Positions 8,465-17,236 of a stretch of 38,129 nt of DNA are shown here, piece by piece. Under the pieces are notes generated by a model. It did no database searches and was not told the DNA's origin. It worked only from the letters and a program-made list of their open reading frames with translations. Numbering within the stretch: position 1 is the first letter of the stretch; every line of letters begins with the position of its first letter. The DNA lies in the NCBI GenBank assembly GCA_016194505.1, contig JACQBK010000053.1, positions 1 through 38,129 of the forward strand, read 5' to 3'. Source of the stretch: Ignavibacteriales bacterium. GTDB lineage: Bacteria; Bacteroidota; Ignavibacteria; UBA10030. The translations under genes were made by a program, and so were the position numbers.

Positions 8465-9742
8465 TTACGTCCCAGCCGAATAATCGGATTGATATTTGAC
8501 TTGCTCGGGAGTCAGCTTATCAATCTTGTAACCCATCGTGGCGAGCTTCACGCCTGCTATTTCCTGATCCTGTTCGGGAGAAATATCGTACACTTTGTTC
8601 TCCAGCTTCTTTCCTTTTTTGTAAAGCTCGGCAAGTCGAAGCTGGGACATAAACTGATTGGCGAATGACATATCCATCACTTCTGAAGGATGTCCTTCCG
8701 CGGCAGCGAGATTCACTAAACGTCCTTTTGCCAATACATAAATGCGGCGACCGTTTTTCAAAACATATTCTTCATTATTGGCACGCACTTCGCGCACGCT
8801 CTTTTTTAACTTGTCGAGATGTGTCAGATTGATTTCGCAATCATAATGTCCCGTGTTGCATACGATAGCGCCATCTTTCATCACTTTTAAATGCCGATCA
8901 ACGATAACGTCTTTTACTCCTGTGGCGGTGATGAAGATATCGCCAATCTTTGCCGCTTCATCCATTTTCATCACGCGGAAGCCTTCCAGCGTCGCTTTGA
9001 GAGCGGCTGTGGATTTCACTTCCGTAACGATAACGTTTGCGCCGAGACCCTTCGCGCGGATCGCAACGCCTTTGCCGCAATGTCCGAATCCTGCCACCAC
9101 CACATTCTTCCCTGCGAGGAGCACGCTTGTTGCGCGAAGAACGCCATCGAGCGTAGATTGCCCCGTGCCGTACACGTTATCGAAATCCCATTTTGTTTCG
9201 GCATCGTTCACGGCGATCACGGGATATTTCAATGCGCCGTCCTTTGCCATAGCGCGCAAACGATGAACGCCGGTGGTTGTTTCTTCCGTTCCGCCGATGA
9301 CATGAGGAATCAGTTCCTGATGCTTATTGTGAACGGTGAAAATCAAATCCGCGCCGTCATCGAGCGTCAGGTTCGGCTTGAATTTCAGCGTCTCCTCGAT
9401 GCACCAGTAGAATTCATCCACGTTCATGCCATGCCACGCGAAGATGGAAACTCCATCTGCCGCGAGCGCCGCCGTAACATCATCCTGCGTTGAAAGCGGA
9501 TTACAGCCGCTCCAACTGACTTCCGCTCCTACCTCGACGAATGTTTTCACCAGCACGGCTGTTTCTTTGGTCACGTGCAGGCATCCGGCAATTTTGAAGC
9601 CTTTCAGCGGTTTCGTTTTTCTGTATTTTTCACGAAGCGCCATTAACACGGGCATACGCGATTCCGCCCATTCGATTCGCATTTTCCCCGCTTTTGCAAG
9701 TGAGAGGTCTTTTATTTTGTAGTGTCCTTTTTTCTCGTCCAT
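8465..9742 (-). CDS. ahcY: Adenosylhomocysteinase
   Basis: 425 aa; GCLHVTKETAVLVKTFVEVGAEVSWSGCNPLSTQDDVTAAL, VVAGFGHCGKGVAIRAKGLGA, CNTGHYDCEI, QDQEIAGVKLATMGYKIDKLTPEQVKY. Confidence 0.97.
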   Translation of the reverse strand: MDEKKGHYKIKDLSLAKAGKMRIEWAESRMPVLMALREKYRKTKPLKGFKIAGCLHVTKETAVLVKTFVEVGAEVSWSGCNPLSTQDDVTAALAADGVSIFAWHGMNVDEFYWCIEETLKFKPNLTLDDGADLIFTVHNKHQELIPHVIGGTEETTTGVHRLRAMAKDGALKYPVIAVNDAETKWDFDNVYGTGQSTLDGVLRATSVLLAGKNVVVAGFGHCGKGVAIRAKGLGANVIVTEVKSTAALKATLEGFRVMKMDEAAKIGDIFITATGVKDVIVDRHLKVMKDGAIVCNTGHYDCEINLTHLDKLKKSVREVRANNEEYVLKNGRRIYVLAKGRLVNLAAAEGHPSEVMDMSFANQFMSQLRLAELYKKGKKLENKVYDISPEQDQEIAGVKLATMGYKIDKLTPEQVKYQSDYSAGT

Positions 9743-9750
9743 TGTCTTTT

Positions 9751-9822
9751 GTGAGTAGTTAATTGGTGAGTGGTTAATTGGTGAGTAGTGAATTGGTGAG
9801 TGGTTAATTGGTGAGTGGTGAT
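9751..9822. repeat. 15-bp tandem repeat gtgagtRgtKaattg, about 4.7 copies
   Basis: gtgagtagttaattg / gtgagtggttaattg / gtgagtagtgaattg / gtgagtggttaattg / gtgagtggtgatt in direct succession. Confidence 0.95.
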
Positions 9823-9830
9823 TATGCCAA

Positions 9831-10244
9831 TCAACGAGTTAATTCCGAATTTTCTTGTTTTTTCTTGCGAAGATACGCAATGTATCCGTTGATGCGATGC
9901 AGCAAATTGAAGCCCTCCTCTTTTAGCTGATTAAGTCTATCTTCTGGAAAATATTTTTCGTCAAGGCAAATGTTAAGATCGTCAATTAACTCTTCCAGCG
10001 ATCCCCTTGCCTGACGCAAGAACTGTATGTTTTCTTGGTAATGGTAACGCCCATGACCTTCTGCAACATTGTTCGTGACGGATGTTGCAGCTCTTCTCAT
10101 TTGACTTGCTAAATTAAATTTTTCCTCCGACGGCAGACTCTTAATTAAATCGAATATTTTCTTTCTAAACTCCCTTGCGGCTTTATAAACTTCTAAATCT
10201 TCAAAGCTGTAACTGCCTTTGGTATTTGTTTGCGGTTCTTGCAT
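9831..10244 (-). CDS. Four helix bundle protein (23S rRNA intervening-sequence / S23 family)
   Basis: YSFEDLEVYKAAREFRKKIFDLIKSLPSEEKFNLASQMRRAATSVTNNVAEGHGRYHYQENIQFLRQARGSLEELIDDL is characteristic; start taken at ATG 10244 because the longer ORF (to 10283) reads through repeat DNA. Confidence 0.92.
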   Translation of the reverse strand: MQEPQTNTKGSYSFEDLEVYKAAREFRKKIFDLIKSLPSEEKFNLASQMRRAATSVTNNVAEGHGRYHYQENIQFLRQARGSLEELIDDLNICLDEKYFPEDRLNQLKEEGFNLLHRINGYIAYLRKKKQENSELTR

Positions 10245-10248
10245 AATG

Positions 10249-10316
10249 AAATCACCAATTAACCACTCACCAATTTCCGCCAAAGGCGGATGCGCCTCCG
10301 GCGCAAACTATTCACT
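10249..10316. repeat. Inverted partner of the 15-bp repeat plus double palindrome TCCGCCAAAGGCGGA-TGCGCCTCCGGCGCA
   Basis: - strand AAATTGGTGAGTGGTTAATTGGTGATT matches the unit at 9796-9822 in inverse orientation; palindrome at 10276-10305 is 28/30 identical to 25544-25573. Confidence 0.9.
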
Positions 10317-10318
10317 AA

Positions 10319-11461
10319 TTACCTGATTGCCTTCTGGAACGTTTTCACCAAATCTAATTTTTCCCACGTGAAATCTTTCTCGTTGCGTCCGAAGTGCCCG
10401 TACGCGGCAGTTTTGCGATAAATGGGGCGGCGAAGATCGAGGCGATTGATGATGCCCCGCGGGGTCATATCAACTTCTTTCATCAAAATTCTTGCAATCT
10501 CGTGGTCGGGAATAACGCCCGTTCCAAACGTCTGCGCGTTAATGGAAACCGGCTCTGCGACACCGATGGCATACGCTACCTGAATTTGGCATTCCGTTGC
10601 AAGCCCGGCGCCGACAATGTTTTTGGCAAGATGCCGTGCGGCATACGCGGCGCTCCGGTCAACTTTTGTCGGGTCTTTGCCGGAAAATGCGCCGCCGCCA
10701 TGCGGAGCGCGCCCGCCGTATGTATCCACGATAATTTTACGCCCCGTCAAGCCGGTGTCGCCGTGGGGTCCGCCGATCTCAAAGCGACCCGTAGGATTGA
10801 CGAAGTAGCGGGTCTTGGAATCCAATAAATGTTTGGGAATTACTTTCTTAATAACATGCTCGATCACGTCTTCTCTGATTTTCTTTTGCGACACATCCGG
10901 ATCATGTTGAGTCGAAACAACGACGGTATCCACGCGCCTTGGTTTTTTTCCTTCGTACTCAACCGTTACTTGGGATTTTGCGTCGGGGCGGAGGTAGGGC
11001 ATCAGACGATTGTGTTTTTTTCGGATTTCGGAAAGTTTCCGGACGAGCTTATGAGCGTACATAATAGGCATCGGCATAAGCTCCGGGGTTTCGTTGTTCG
11101 CATAACCGAACATCATCCCCTGGTCGCCGGCACCGCCCGTATCAACACCCCTCGCGATATCGGGAGATTGAGAATGAATTGCCGAGATGACCGAGCATGA
11201 ATCCGCATCGAACCTATATTCCGCTTTCGTGTAACCGATATCTCGAATCACGTTGCGCACGATTTCTTGCACTTCAATATATCCCTTCGTTGTGATTTCG
11301 CCGCCAACAAGCGCCAAGCCTGTCGTGACGAAGCTTTCGCACGCTACGCGGGATGTTTTGTCTTGCGCAAGCAATGCGTCAAGCACCGCATCCGAAATTT
11401 GGTCGCAGATTTTATCCGGGTGTCCCTCCGAAACGGATTCCGATGTAAAAAGATACTTCAT
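10319..11461 (-). CDS. metK: S-adenosylmethionine synthetase
   Basis: 380 aa; [83 protein letters not shown]. Confidence 0.98.
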   Translation of the reverse strand: MKYLFTSESVSEGHPDKICDQISDAVLDALLAQDKTSRVACESFVTTGLALVGGEITTKGYIEVQEIVRNVIRDIGYTKAEYRFDADSCSVISAIHSQSPDIARGVDTGGAGDQGMMFGYANNETPELMPMPIMYAHKLVRKLSEIRKKHNRLMPYLRPDAKSQVTVEYEGKKPRRVDTVVVSTQHDPDVSQKKIREDVIEHVIKKVIPKHLLDSKTRYFVNPTGRFEIGGPHGDTGLTGRKIIVDTYGGRAPHGGGAFSGKDPTKVDRSAAYAARHLAKNIVGAGLATECQIQVAYAIGVAEPVSINAQTFGTGVIPDHEIARILMKEVDMTPRGIINRLDLRRPIYRKTAAYGHFGRNEKDFTWEKLDLVKTFQKAIR

Positions 11462-11517
11462 GCTCTTCTCCTATAAAAAATTATGTCAAATGTTGATCAC
11501 TAATAATTCAAAAAAAT

Positions 11518-11557
11518 GGGATTGCTTCTCCCGACTAAAGTCGGGATCGCAATGACG
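11518..11557. repeat. GGGATTGCTTC/TCGCAATGACG repeat split by palindrome TCCCGACTAAAGTCGGGA
   Basis: Palindrome at 11529-11546; flanks join to GGGATTGCTTC-TCGCAATGACG. Confidence 0.85.
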
Positions 11558-11628
11558 TAAACTTTCAATTTTTCATAAGCCCCAACATGCTAAAATCGTA
11601 GGCTTAGCGATACTGTAACGTTAGTGTT

Positions 11629-12603
11629 TTAATTAAATTCTAACTCGGACGAATCTCCGATGTTAATTCGTTTGTAATTTCCTCGAATGACGGCATTGTT
11701 GCCAATGATTGAATCTTCCAGCAAGGCGTTGACGACTGTTGCGCCCTCGCTGATGATCGAATTACGGATAATGGAATGTTCCAGCGTCACGCCCTCTGCA
11801 ACAGTTGCATACGGTCCGATGATGGAATTTTTTACATTCGCCTTTGGCGAAATGTACACAGGCGGCTGAATAACAAGGTCGTGCCGCGCATGTGGCGTCG
11901 GTTGGCGCTCTAGCAGGTACCGGTTTGTGTTGAGCAGCGTTTCCGGTTTGCCACAATCATACCATCCTTCAACGGTGAAGGGCTTCATCCGTTCGCCCTG
12001 GTCAATCATGCGTTGAAGCGCATCGGTCAGTTGGAACTCGCCTTTCGTCCGCACGTTCGCTTTTATTATCTCTTTAATAGACTCAACAAGGAGGTGCGGC
12101 TGTTTAATGTAATAAATGCCGACAACGGCGAGGTTACTCTTGGGTTGTTCGGGTTTCTCAACAAGTTTGGTAATGAAGCCGTCTGATAGTTCGGCAACGC
12201 CGAATCGCCGCGGGTCTTCAACATGTTTTACGCCCAGGACGGAATGTTCGCTCCCGATCAGTTCTTTCAGCTTCACATCGAAAATCGTGTCGCCGAGGAT
12301 TATCAAAATCGGGTCGCGGGAAATAGTATGCCGTGAAAGATAAATCGCGTGCGCTAACCCTAACCGTTCTTCCTGTTCGACGAAATCAACTTTAAGGGAA
12401 TAATTCTTCAGGATATAGTCTTTAATTTTCTCGCCCAGATAACCGATAACGATTGTCGCTTCATCAAAGCCGTTCTCGATTACGCGGTCCATAATATGAC
12501 CGATGATGGGCTTGCCGCCAACGTTCAATAATACCTTAGGGACTGTATATGTATGTGGTCGTAGTCGGCTTCCGATGCCTGCGACGGGAATAATTGCTCG
12601 CAT
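11629..12603 (-). CDS. Sugar-phosphate nucleotidyltransferase (NTP_transferase) with left-handed beta-helix-like C-terminus
   Basis: MRAIIPVAGIGSRLRPHTYTVPKVLLNVGGKPIIGHIMDRV (G-G-x-G-x-R-L-x-P-x-T-like), C-terminal hexapeptide-like SIIGPYATVAEGVTLEHSIIRNSIISEGATV. Confidence 0.92.
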   Translation of the reverse strand: MRAIIPVAGIGSRLRPHTYTVPKVLLNVGGKPIIGHIMDRVIENGFDEATIVIGYLGEKIKDYILKNYSLKVDFVEQEERLGLAHAIYLSRHTISRDPILIILGDTIFDVKLKELIGSEHSVLGVKHVEDPRRFGVAELSDGFITKLVEKPEQPKSNLAVVGIYYIKQPHLLVESIKEIIKANVRTKGEFQLTDALQRMIDQGERMKPFTVEGWYDCGKPETLLNTNRYLLERQPTPHARHDLVIQPPVYISPKANVKNSIIGPYATVAEGVTLEHSIIRNSIISEGATVVNALLEDSIIGNNAVIRGNYKRINIGDSSELEFN

Positions 12604-12754
12604 AAATTGTTTAGTTTTCCGAATGGAAAAAGTGCAGCTAAGATATGAAATGATTGCCTGAAAACAAAGAGGTATATCGAAACTCCGGAGGTAGTATCAA
12701 CCTTACCTTGATTATCGCACGTCATTTCAGTATTATTCTAAAAAATTTCTTACA

Positions 12755-13816
12755 ATGAAACAGACAAAAACGTCTTCTCGCAAACAACAGCATGTGGAAA
12801 TTATTACCTCAGAAGACGTGTCTTTCCGAGGAAAGGCAACGGGTTTTGAACGTTATGAGTTTCTTCATAATGCGCTGCCGGAAATAAATTTTTCCGAAGT
12901 TAATCCATCAGTAACATTTCTCGGGAAAAAAATCTCGCTCCCGCTTATTATTTCCAGCATGACGGGGGGCTATCAGGATGCCGGGCGCATTAACCGCCAG
13001 CTTGCGGAAGTGTGCGCCGAAAAAAAACTTGCCATGGGGGTAGGAAGCCAACGCCAAGCGATGGAGGATTCAACGTTCCACCGGACGTTTAGTGTTGTCC
13101 GGGAAGTTGCGGCAAGTATCCCAATCTTCGGCAACATAGGAGCCACCGAAGTTGCGAAGATGAAGGATGTCTCAACCATGGAACGGCTTGCCGATTTAAT
13201 TCATGCCGATGCGTTTGCGGTTCATCTTAATCCGCTTCAAGAATTTTTACAGCCGGAGGGGAACCCCGATTTTCGCGGCGTGCTCAAAGGAATCGAGTTG
13301 CTTGTGAAGGAGCTTTCGATTCCGATTATTGTTAAAGAAATTGGAGCGGGGATTTCGATGCAAGTAGCCAAGCACCTCACCGATGTCGGTGTTCGGATTA
13401 TTGATGTCGCAGGAGCAGGTGGGACAAGCTGGGCGGGCGTGGAAATCATCCGGCGAAGCAAAAGCAAATCTCCTAAGGGGAAACAGCCATCGTTCGCCTC
13501 AACGTTTTGGGATTGGGGCGTTCCCACTGCGGATGCGCTTCGGCAAGTGTGTAGTCTCAAAACCCAAGTCCCCGGGCTGACGGTCATTTCTTCTGGGGGC
13601 ATCAATAGCGGCATGGATGTTGCAAAGTCCGTTGCCTTTGGTGCGGATATTGCCGGTTCTGCTCGCCCTATGCTCAAGGCGTTGGAGCATGGCGGCACGA
13701 AAGCGCTTTTAGCTCAGATTCAAAACTGGGAGATGGAATTGAAGGGCGCAATGTTCCTGACCGGCTCGCGGACAATCGCCGAGCTTCAACGACAGCAATT
13801 GGTTTTGAAAGCGTAA
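12755..13816 (+). CDS. fni: Type 2 isopentenyl-diphosphate Delta-isomerase
   Basis: 353 aa; ISSMTGGYQDAGRINRQLAEVCAEKKLAMGVGSQRQAM, FGNIGATEV, AFAVHLNPLQEFLQPEGNPDF, IVKEIGAGIS, VAGAGGTSWAGVE, SSGGINSGMDVAKSVAFGAD. Confidence 0.97.
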   Translation: MKQTKTSSRKQQHVEIITSEDVSFRGKATGFERYEFLHNALPEINFSEVNPSVTFLGKKISLPLIISSMTGGYQDAGRINRQLAEVCAEKKLAMGVGSQRQAMEDSTFHRTFSVVREVAASIPIFGNIGATEVAKMKDVSTMERLADLIHADAFAVHLNPLQEFLQPEGNPDFRGVLKGIELLVKELSIPIIVKEIGAGISMQVAKHLTDVGVRIIDVAGAGGTSWAGVEIIRRSKSKSPKGKQPSFASTFWDWGVPTADALRQVCSLKTQVPGLTVISSGGINSGMDVAKSVAFGADIAGSARPMLKALEHGGTKALLAQIQNWEMELKGAMFLTGSRTIAELQRQQLVLKA

Positions 13817-13830
13817 TTTTGAATTATTCT

Positions 13831-13857
13831 GTAGGGTGAGGCATGCCTCACCCCTAC
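13831..13857. repeat. Palindrome GTAGGGTGAGGC-AT-GCCTCACCCCTAC (TGTAGG-headed family)
   Basis: Near-perfect inverted repeat immediately downstream of fni. Confidence 0.85.
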
Positions 13858-13983
13858 CGCAGATTTGATCGTGGAGTCATCGCATACGAGGTTTTTTTGT
13901 AGGGGGTAAAAGTGGAGTCCACCTAAGAGGTGGCATTTACTTGTCTGTCACATTTTGTCAGAATCTTTGAAAAATAACCATTC

Positions 13984-14961
13984 ATGAATTTCAAACAGCA
14001 GTACGTCCGGTATAAATCTCTTGTTGATGAGTATCTCAAAGAGTGTGTCAAAGAAACCAAGCCGAAGTCGGTGTATCAGCCCATTCAATATGTGTTAGCG
14101 GGTGGCGGCAAGCGGATTCGTCCGTTGCTTGTGTTGCTCTCGTGTGAAGCAGTCGGCGGGAAGATGCGGGATGCTTTGCATGCGAGCGCGGGAGTCGAGA
14201 TTCTGCACAACTTCACGCTCGTCCATGACGATATTATGGATCATGCCTCTTCGCGGCGCGGCAGAGCCACGATTCACACGCGATGGGATGAGAATGTTGC
14301 AATTCTTGTGGGTGACGAGCTCCTTGCCCTTGCATACCGCGCGTTGTTGAAAACAAAGTCTCCACACATTCAAGAAATAACGAAAGCATTCACCGAGGGA
14401 GTTGTGGAAGTCTGCGAGGGACAAGGGTATGACAAGGAATTCGAAACCCGTCCTAATGTCAGTGTGCAGGAATACCTGCTGATGATCAGAAAGAAAACAG
14501 GAAAAATGGTAGCGGTTGCTACCGAAATAGGCGCGTTGATCGGCAATGCAAAGAAGAAGCATCTCTCTGCGCTCAGACGTTACGGGGAATACGTCGGTCG
14601 CGCGTTTCAGATTCAAGATGATCTTCTCGATATTATCGCCGATGAAAAAGAGTTCGGCAAAGCCATTGGCGGTGATTTGGTTGAAGGCAAGAAAACATTT
14701 TTACTGCTTGAGGGATTTCGACGCGCACAAGGTGTGGATAAAATGTTGCTGAGCCGTGTGATGAAGAACGGCGGGATTCCCAAGAGGGAAGTCCCCGCCT
14801 ATCGGCGTATCTATTATAGAACGGATGCAATAGGCGCCGCCCGTCGCTTTGTTGAACGGGATATTGCCAACGCTAAATCAGAGTTGCAGCGACTTCCGGC
14901 TTCCAATGCAAGGACAATGCTCGTTTGGTTGACCGATATGTTGCTTCACAGAACGTATTGA
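13984..14961 (+). CDS. Polyprenyl synthetase family protein
   Basis: GGGKRIRPLLVLLSCEAVGG, LVHDDIMDHASSRRGRATIH, FQIQDDLLDIIADEKEFGKAIGGDLVEGKKT: both Asp-rich motifs present. Confidence 0.96.
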   Translation: MNFKQQYVRYKSLVDEYLKECVKETKPKSVYQPIQYVLAGGGKRIRPLLVLLSCEAVGGKMRDALHASAGVEILHNFTLVHDDIMDHASSRRGRATIHTRWDENVAILVGDELLALAYRALLKTKSPHIQEITKAFTEGVVEVCEGQGYDKEFETRPNVSVQEYLLMIRKKTGKMVAVATEIGALIGNAKKKHLSALRRYGEYVGRAFQIQDDLLDIIADEKEFGKAIGGDLVEGKKTFLLLEGFRRAQGVDKMLLSRVMKNGGIPKREVPAYRRIYYRTDAIGAARRFVERDIANAKSELQRLPASNARTMLVWLTDMLLHRTY

Positions 14962-14981
14962 TCGGGAGAATTTCCACCAGC

Positions 14982-15248
14982 ATGATTGAAAGGGAAATAA
15001 CGATTAAAAACAGAGCCGGCTTGCACACGCGCCCGGCGGCATCGCTGGTGAAATTGGCGGCAAAATTTAAATCGGATTTCTTTATAGATAAAGACGGGTT
15101 TGAAATCAATGCCAAAAGTATCATCGGTGTCATGACGCTTGCCGCCGACCAAGGTTCGAAGTTACTGTTGCGATTTTCCGGTGAAGACGAAGAAGAAGCT
15201 TGTAAGGCTATTCTTGAATTATTCGAAAGCGGATTTGGAGAACCCTAA
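14982..15248 (+). CDS. ptsH: HPr family phosphocarrier protein
   Basis: ATG at 14982; IKNRAGLHTRPAASLVKLA (active-site His) and INAKSIIGVMTLAADQG (Ser46-like). Stop overlaps the next start (TAATG). Confidence 0.93.
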   Translation: MIEREITIKNRAGLHTRPAASLVKLAAKFKSDFFIDKDGFEINAKSIIGVMTLAADQGSKLLLRFSGEDEEEACKAILELFESGFGEP

Positions 15249-17008
15249 TGGAAGAAGCTCTCACAAAAAAAGTTGAAATTGTGGTGAAAGGCATTCCTGC
15301 ATCACCGGGGATTGCTATTGGTCCCGCATTCCTTTTTCAAAAGCATGCGCCTACCATTTTCGAAAAATCCATCGGCGAAGAAGAAACCAAACGTGAGGTC
15401 GAGCGGCTGGAGCAGGCTGTTGCACGGTCGCAGAAAGAGCTTGGCAAGATTCTCGAGTTTGCACAGCAGAAACTTGGCGATGACACGGCAAAAATCTTCG
15501 AGGCGCAGTTAATGATTCTTGAAGACACGGTGCTGTTCGATTCCATTTATGGTAGAGTCCGAAAAGAATTGAAAAACGCCGAGTTTGTCGTAGAAGATGA
15601 AATCGGCAAGTATCATCGCATGATGGTTGCATCCAAAGATGAATATACGCGCGAGCGCGCCAATGACGTTGAAGATGTTCGTAATCGCATTCTCCGCAAT
15701 CTTCAGGAACAAAAACTTATTTCGCGGCTCGAAGGCTCCTCTGTCATCGTTTCACAAAATCTCACAGCCGCCGATACGCTTATTCTGAGCCGGAACGATG
15801 TTCTTGCGTACGCCACCGATATTGGCGGTGTCACGTCGCACACTGCGCTGCTTGCGCGGGCTTTGAAGATTCCCGCCGTGGTTGGGTTGCGCAACATTTC
15901 TGCTATCGTTCACGACGCCGACAACATCATTCTCGATGGGTACGGCGGCACAGTCATTCTCAATCCGTCGAATGAAACCATAAAAAAATATGAAGCGAAG
16001 CGCGCCCTGTATCTTGAGTTTGAGAAAAAACTTGCAGGCTTGCGCGAGCTTCCGGCTGAAACGCTGGATGGTCACCGTGTGGAGCTTTCGGCAAACTTGG
16101 AGTTCGAGCAGGAACTGGAGTTTGTTCATCTTCAGGGAGCAGACGGCATTGGCTTGTATCGCTCCGAAATGCTGTTGATTGGAAAAGAAGTGTTCCCCTC
16201 TGAAGAAGAGCAATTCCAACAATATAAACTTATCGCCGATACCGTCTATCCTAAACCCGTCATCATCCGCACGTTCGATATTGGGGGCGATAAGTTTATG
16301 GCGCACCCCGTGAAAGAGAGCAATCCCTTTCTCGGCTGGCGCGGTATTCGCGTGATGCTCGACCGGCCGGAGTTATTCCTTGAACAATTGCGCGCCATCC
16401 TTCGTGCAAGCACGCGGAAAAATGTGAGCATTATGTTTCCGATGGTTTCGAACATTAAGGAAGTCCGCAATGCGAAAAAACTTATTGAAGATGCGAAACG
16501 GCAACTGGAAGCAGAACACAAGCCGTTTGACGACAAATTAAAAATCGGTGTTATGATTGAAGTCCCCGCCGCCGCCGTTATTGCGGAAGACCTTGCAAAA
16601 GAAGTGAGCTTCCTCAGCATCGGCACGAACGACCTTATTCAATACTTGATCGCGGTTGATCGCGGCAATGATGTTGTTGCGGATTTATACCAGGAGTTTC
16701 ATCCTGCCGTTATCCGTTTCTTGCGGCGCATCATCGAGCGTGGGCAAAAGAGCGATGTATGGGTGGGGATGTGCGGAGAGATGGCAGGCGACCCAATGGC
16801 GACGATGTTATTGTTGGGCCTCGGTCTGAACGAGTTTAGCGTTGTCCCCAATGTGCTTCCGGAAATCAAAAAAATTATCCGCGCGGTTAAATATAAAGAA
16901 GCCAAAAAACTTGCCAAAGACGTATTAGCGTTGGAAACCGAAGATGAAGTGAAGGATTATTTGCGGGCTGTGATGAAAAAGAAATTTCCGGATATTCCGA
17001 TTGAATAA
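15248..17008 (+). CDS. ptsI: Phosphoenolpyruvate-protein phosphotransferase (PTS enzyme I)
   Basis: 586 aa; IPASPGIAIGPAF, GGVTSHTALLARALKIPAVVG, GADGIGLYRSEML, RTFDIGGDK, NPFLGWRGIRV, FLSIGTNDLIQYLIAVDRGND, GMCGEMAGDP. Confidence 0.97.
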   Translation: MEEALTKKVEIVVKGIPASPGIAIGPAFLFQKHAPTIFEKSIGEEETKREVERLEQAVARSQKELGKILEFAQQKLGDDTAKIFEAQLMILEDTVLFDSIYGRVRKELKNAEFVVEDEIGKYHRMMVASKDEYTRERANDVEDVRNRILRNLQEQKLISRLEGSSVIVSQNLTAADTLILSRNDVLAYATDIGGVTSHTALLARALKIPAVVGLRNISAIVHDADNIILDGYGGTVILNPSNETIKKYEAKRALYLEFEKKLAGLRELPAETLDGHRVELSANLEFEQELEFVHLQGADGIGLYRSEMLLIGKEVFPSEEEQFQQYKLIADTVYPKPVIIRTFDIGGDKFMAHPVKESNPFLGWRGIRVMLDRPELFLEQLRAILRASTRKNVSIMFPMVSNIKEVRNAKKLIEDAKRQLEAEHKPFDDKLKIGVMIEVPAAAVIAEDLAKEVSFLSIGTNDLIQYLIAVDRGNDVVADLYQEFHPAVIRFLRRIIERGQKSDVWVGMCGEMAGDPMATMLLLGLGLNEFSVVPNVLPEIKKIIRAVKYKEAKKLAKDVLALETEDEVKDYLRAVMKKKFPDIPIE

Positions 17009-17010
17009 TA

Positions 17011-17090
17011 CAACGGTTGCATGTTGCGCGTTTTGTGCGTCCCGATGCTTTATATCGGGATATGTTGAAGGTTGTAAGTTGTATGGTGTT
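17011..17090. repeat. CAACNTTCAAC-type word repeat containing palindrome TCCCGATGCTTTATATCGGGA
   Basis: Reverse complement matches 31920-31990 across flanks and palindrome; palindrome at 17040-17060. Confidence 0.8.
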
Positions 17091-17236
17091 TTGTTGTACG
17101 GGATGCAGAAAAAAAATGTATATATTCCAAGTTTCGTATTTAGAGTTTTGGATTTAGAATTTAAACTAAAGTCATAATGACTGACCGCTGATGGCTGAGT
17201 GCTGACCGCTTACATACTAAATAAAAGAGGTATTCT

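Noticed and set aside
8891-9493. 200-aa + strand ORF antisense to ahcY
   Set aside because: Shadow ORF in a high-confidence conserved gene.
9751-9822. Tandem repeat as a CRISPR array
   Set aside because: 15-bp units are directly adjacent with no unique spacers.
11462-11628. SAM riboswitch upstream of metK
   Set aside because: Leader is short, dominated by a repeat element, and shows no SAM riboswitch-like conserved core by eye.
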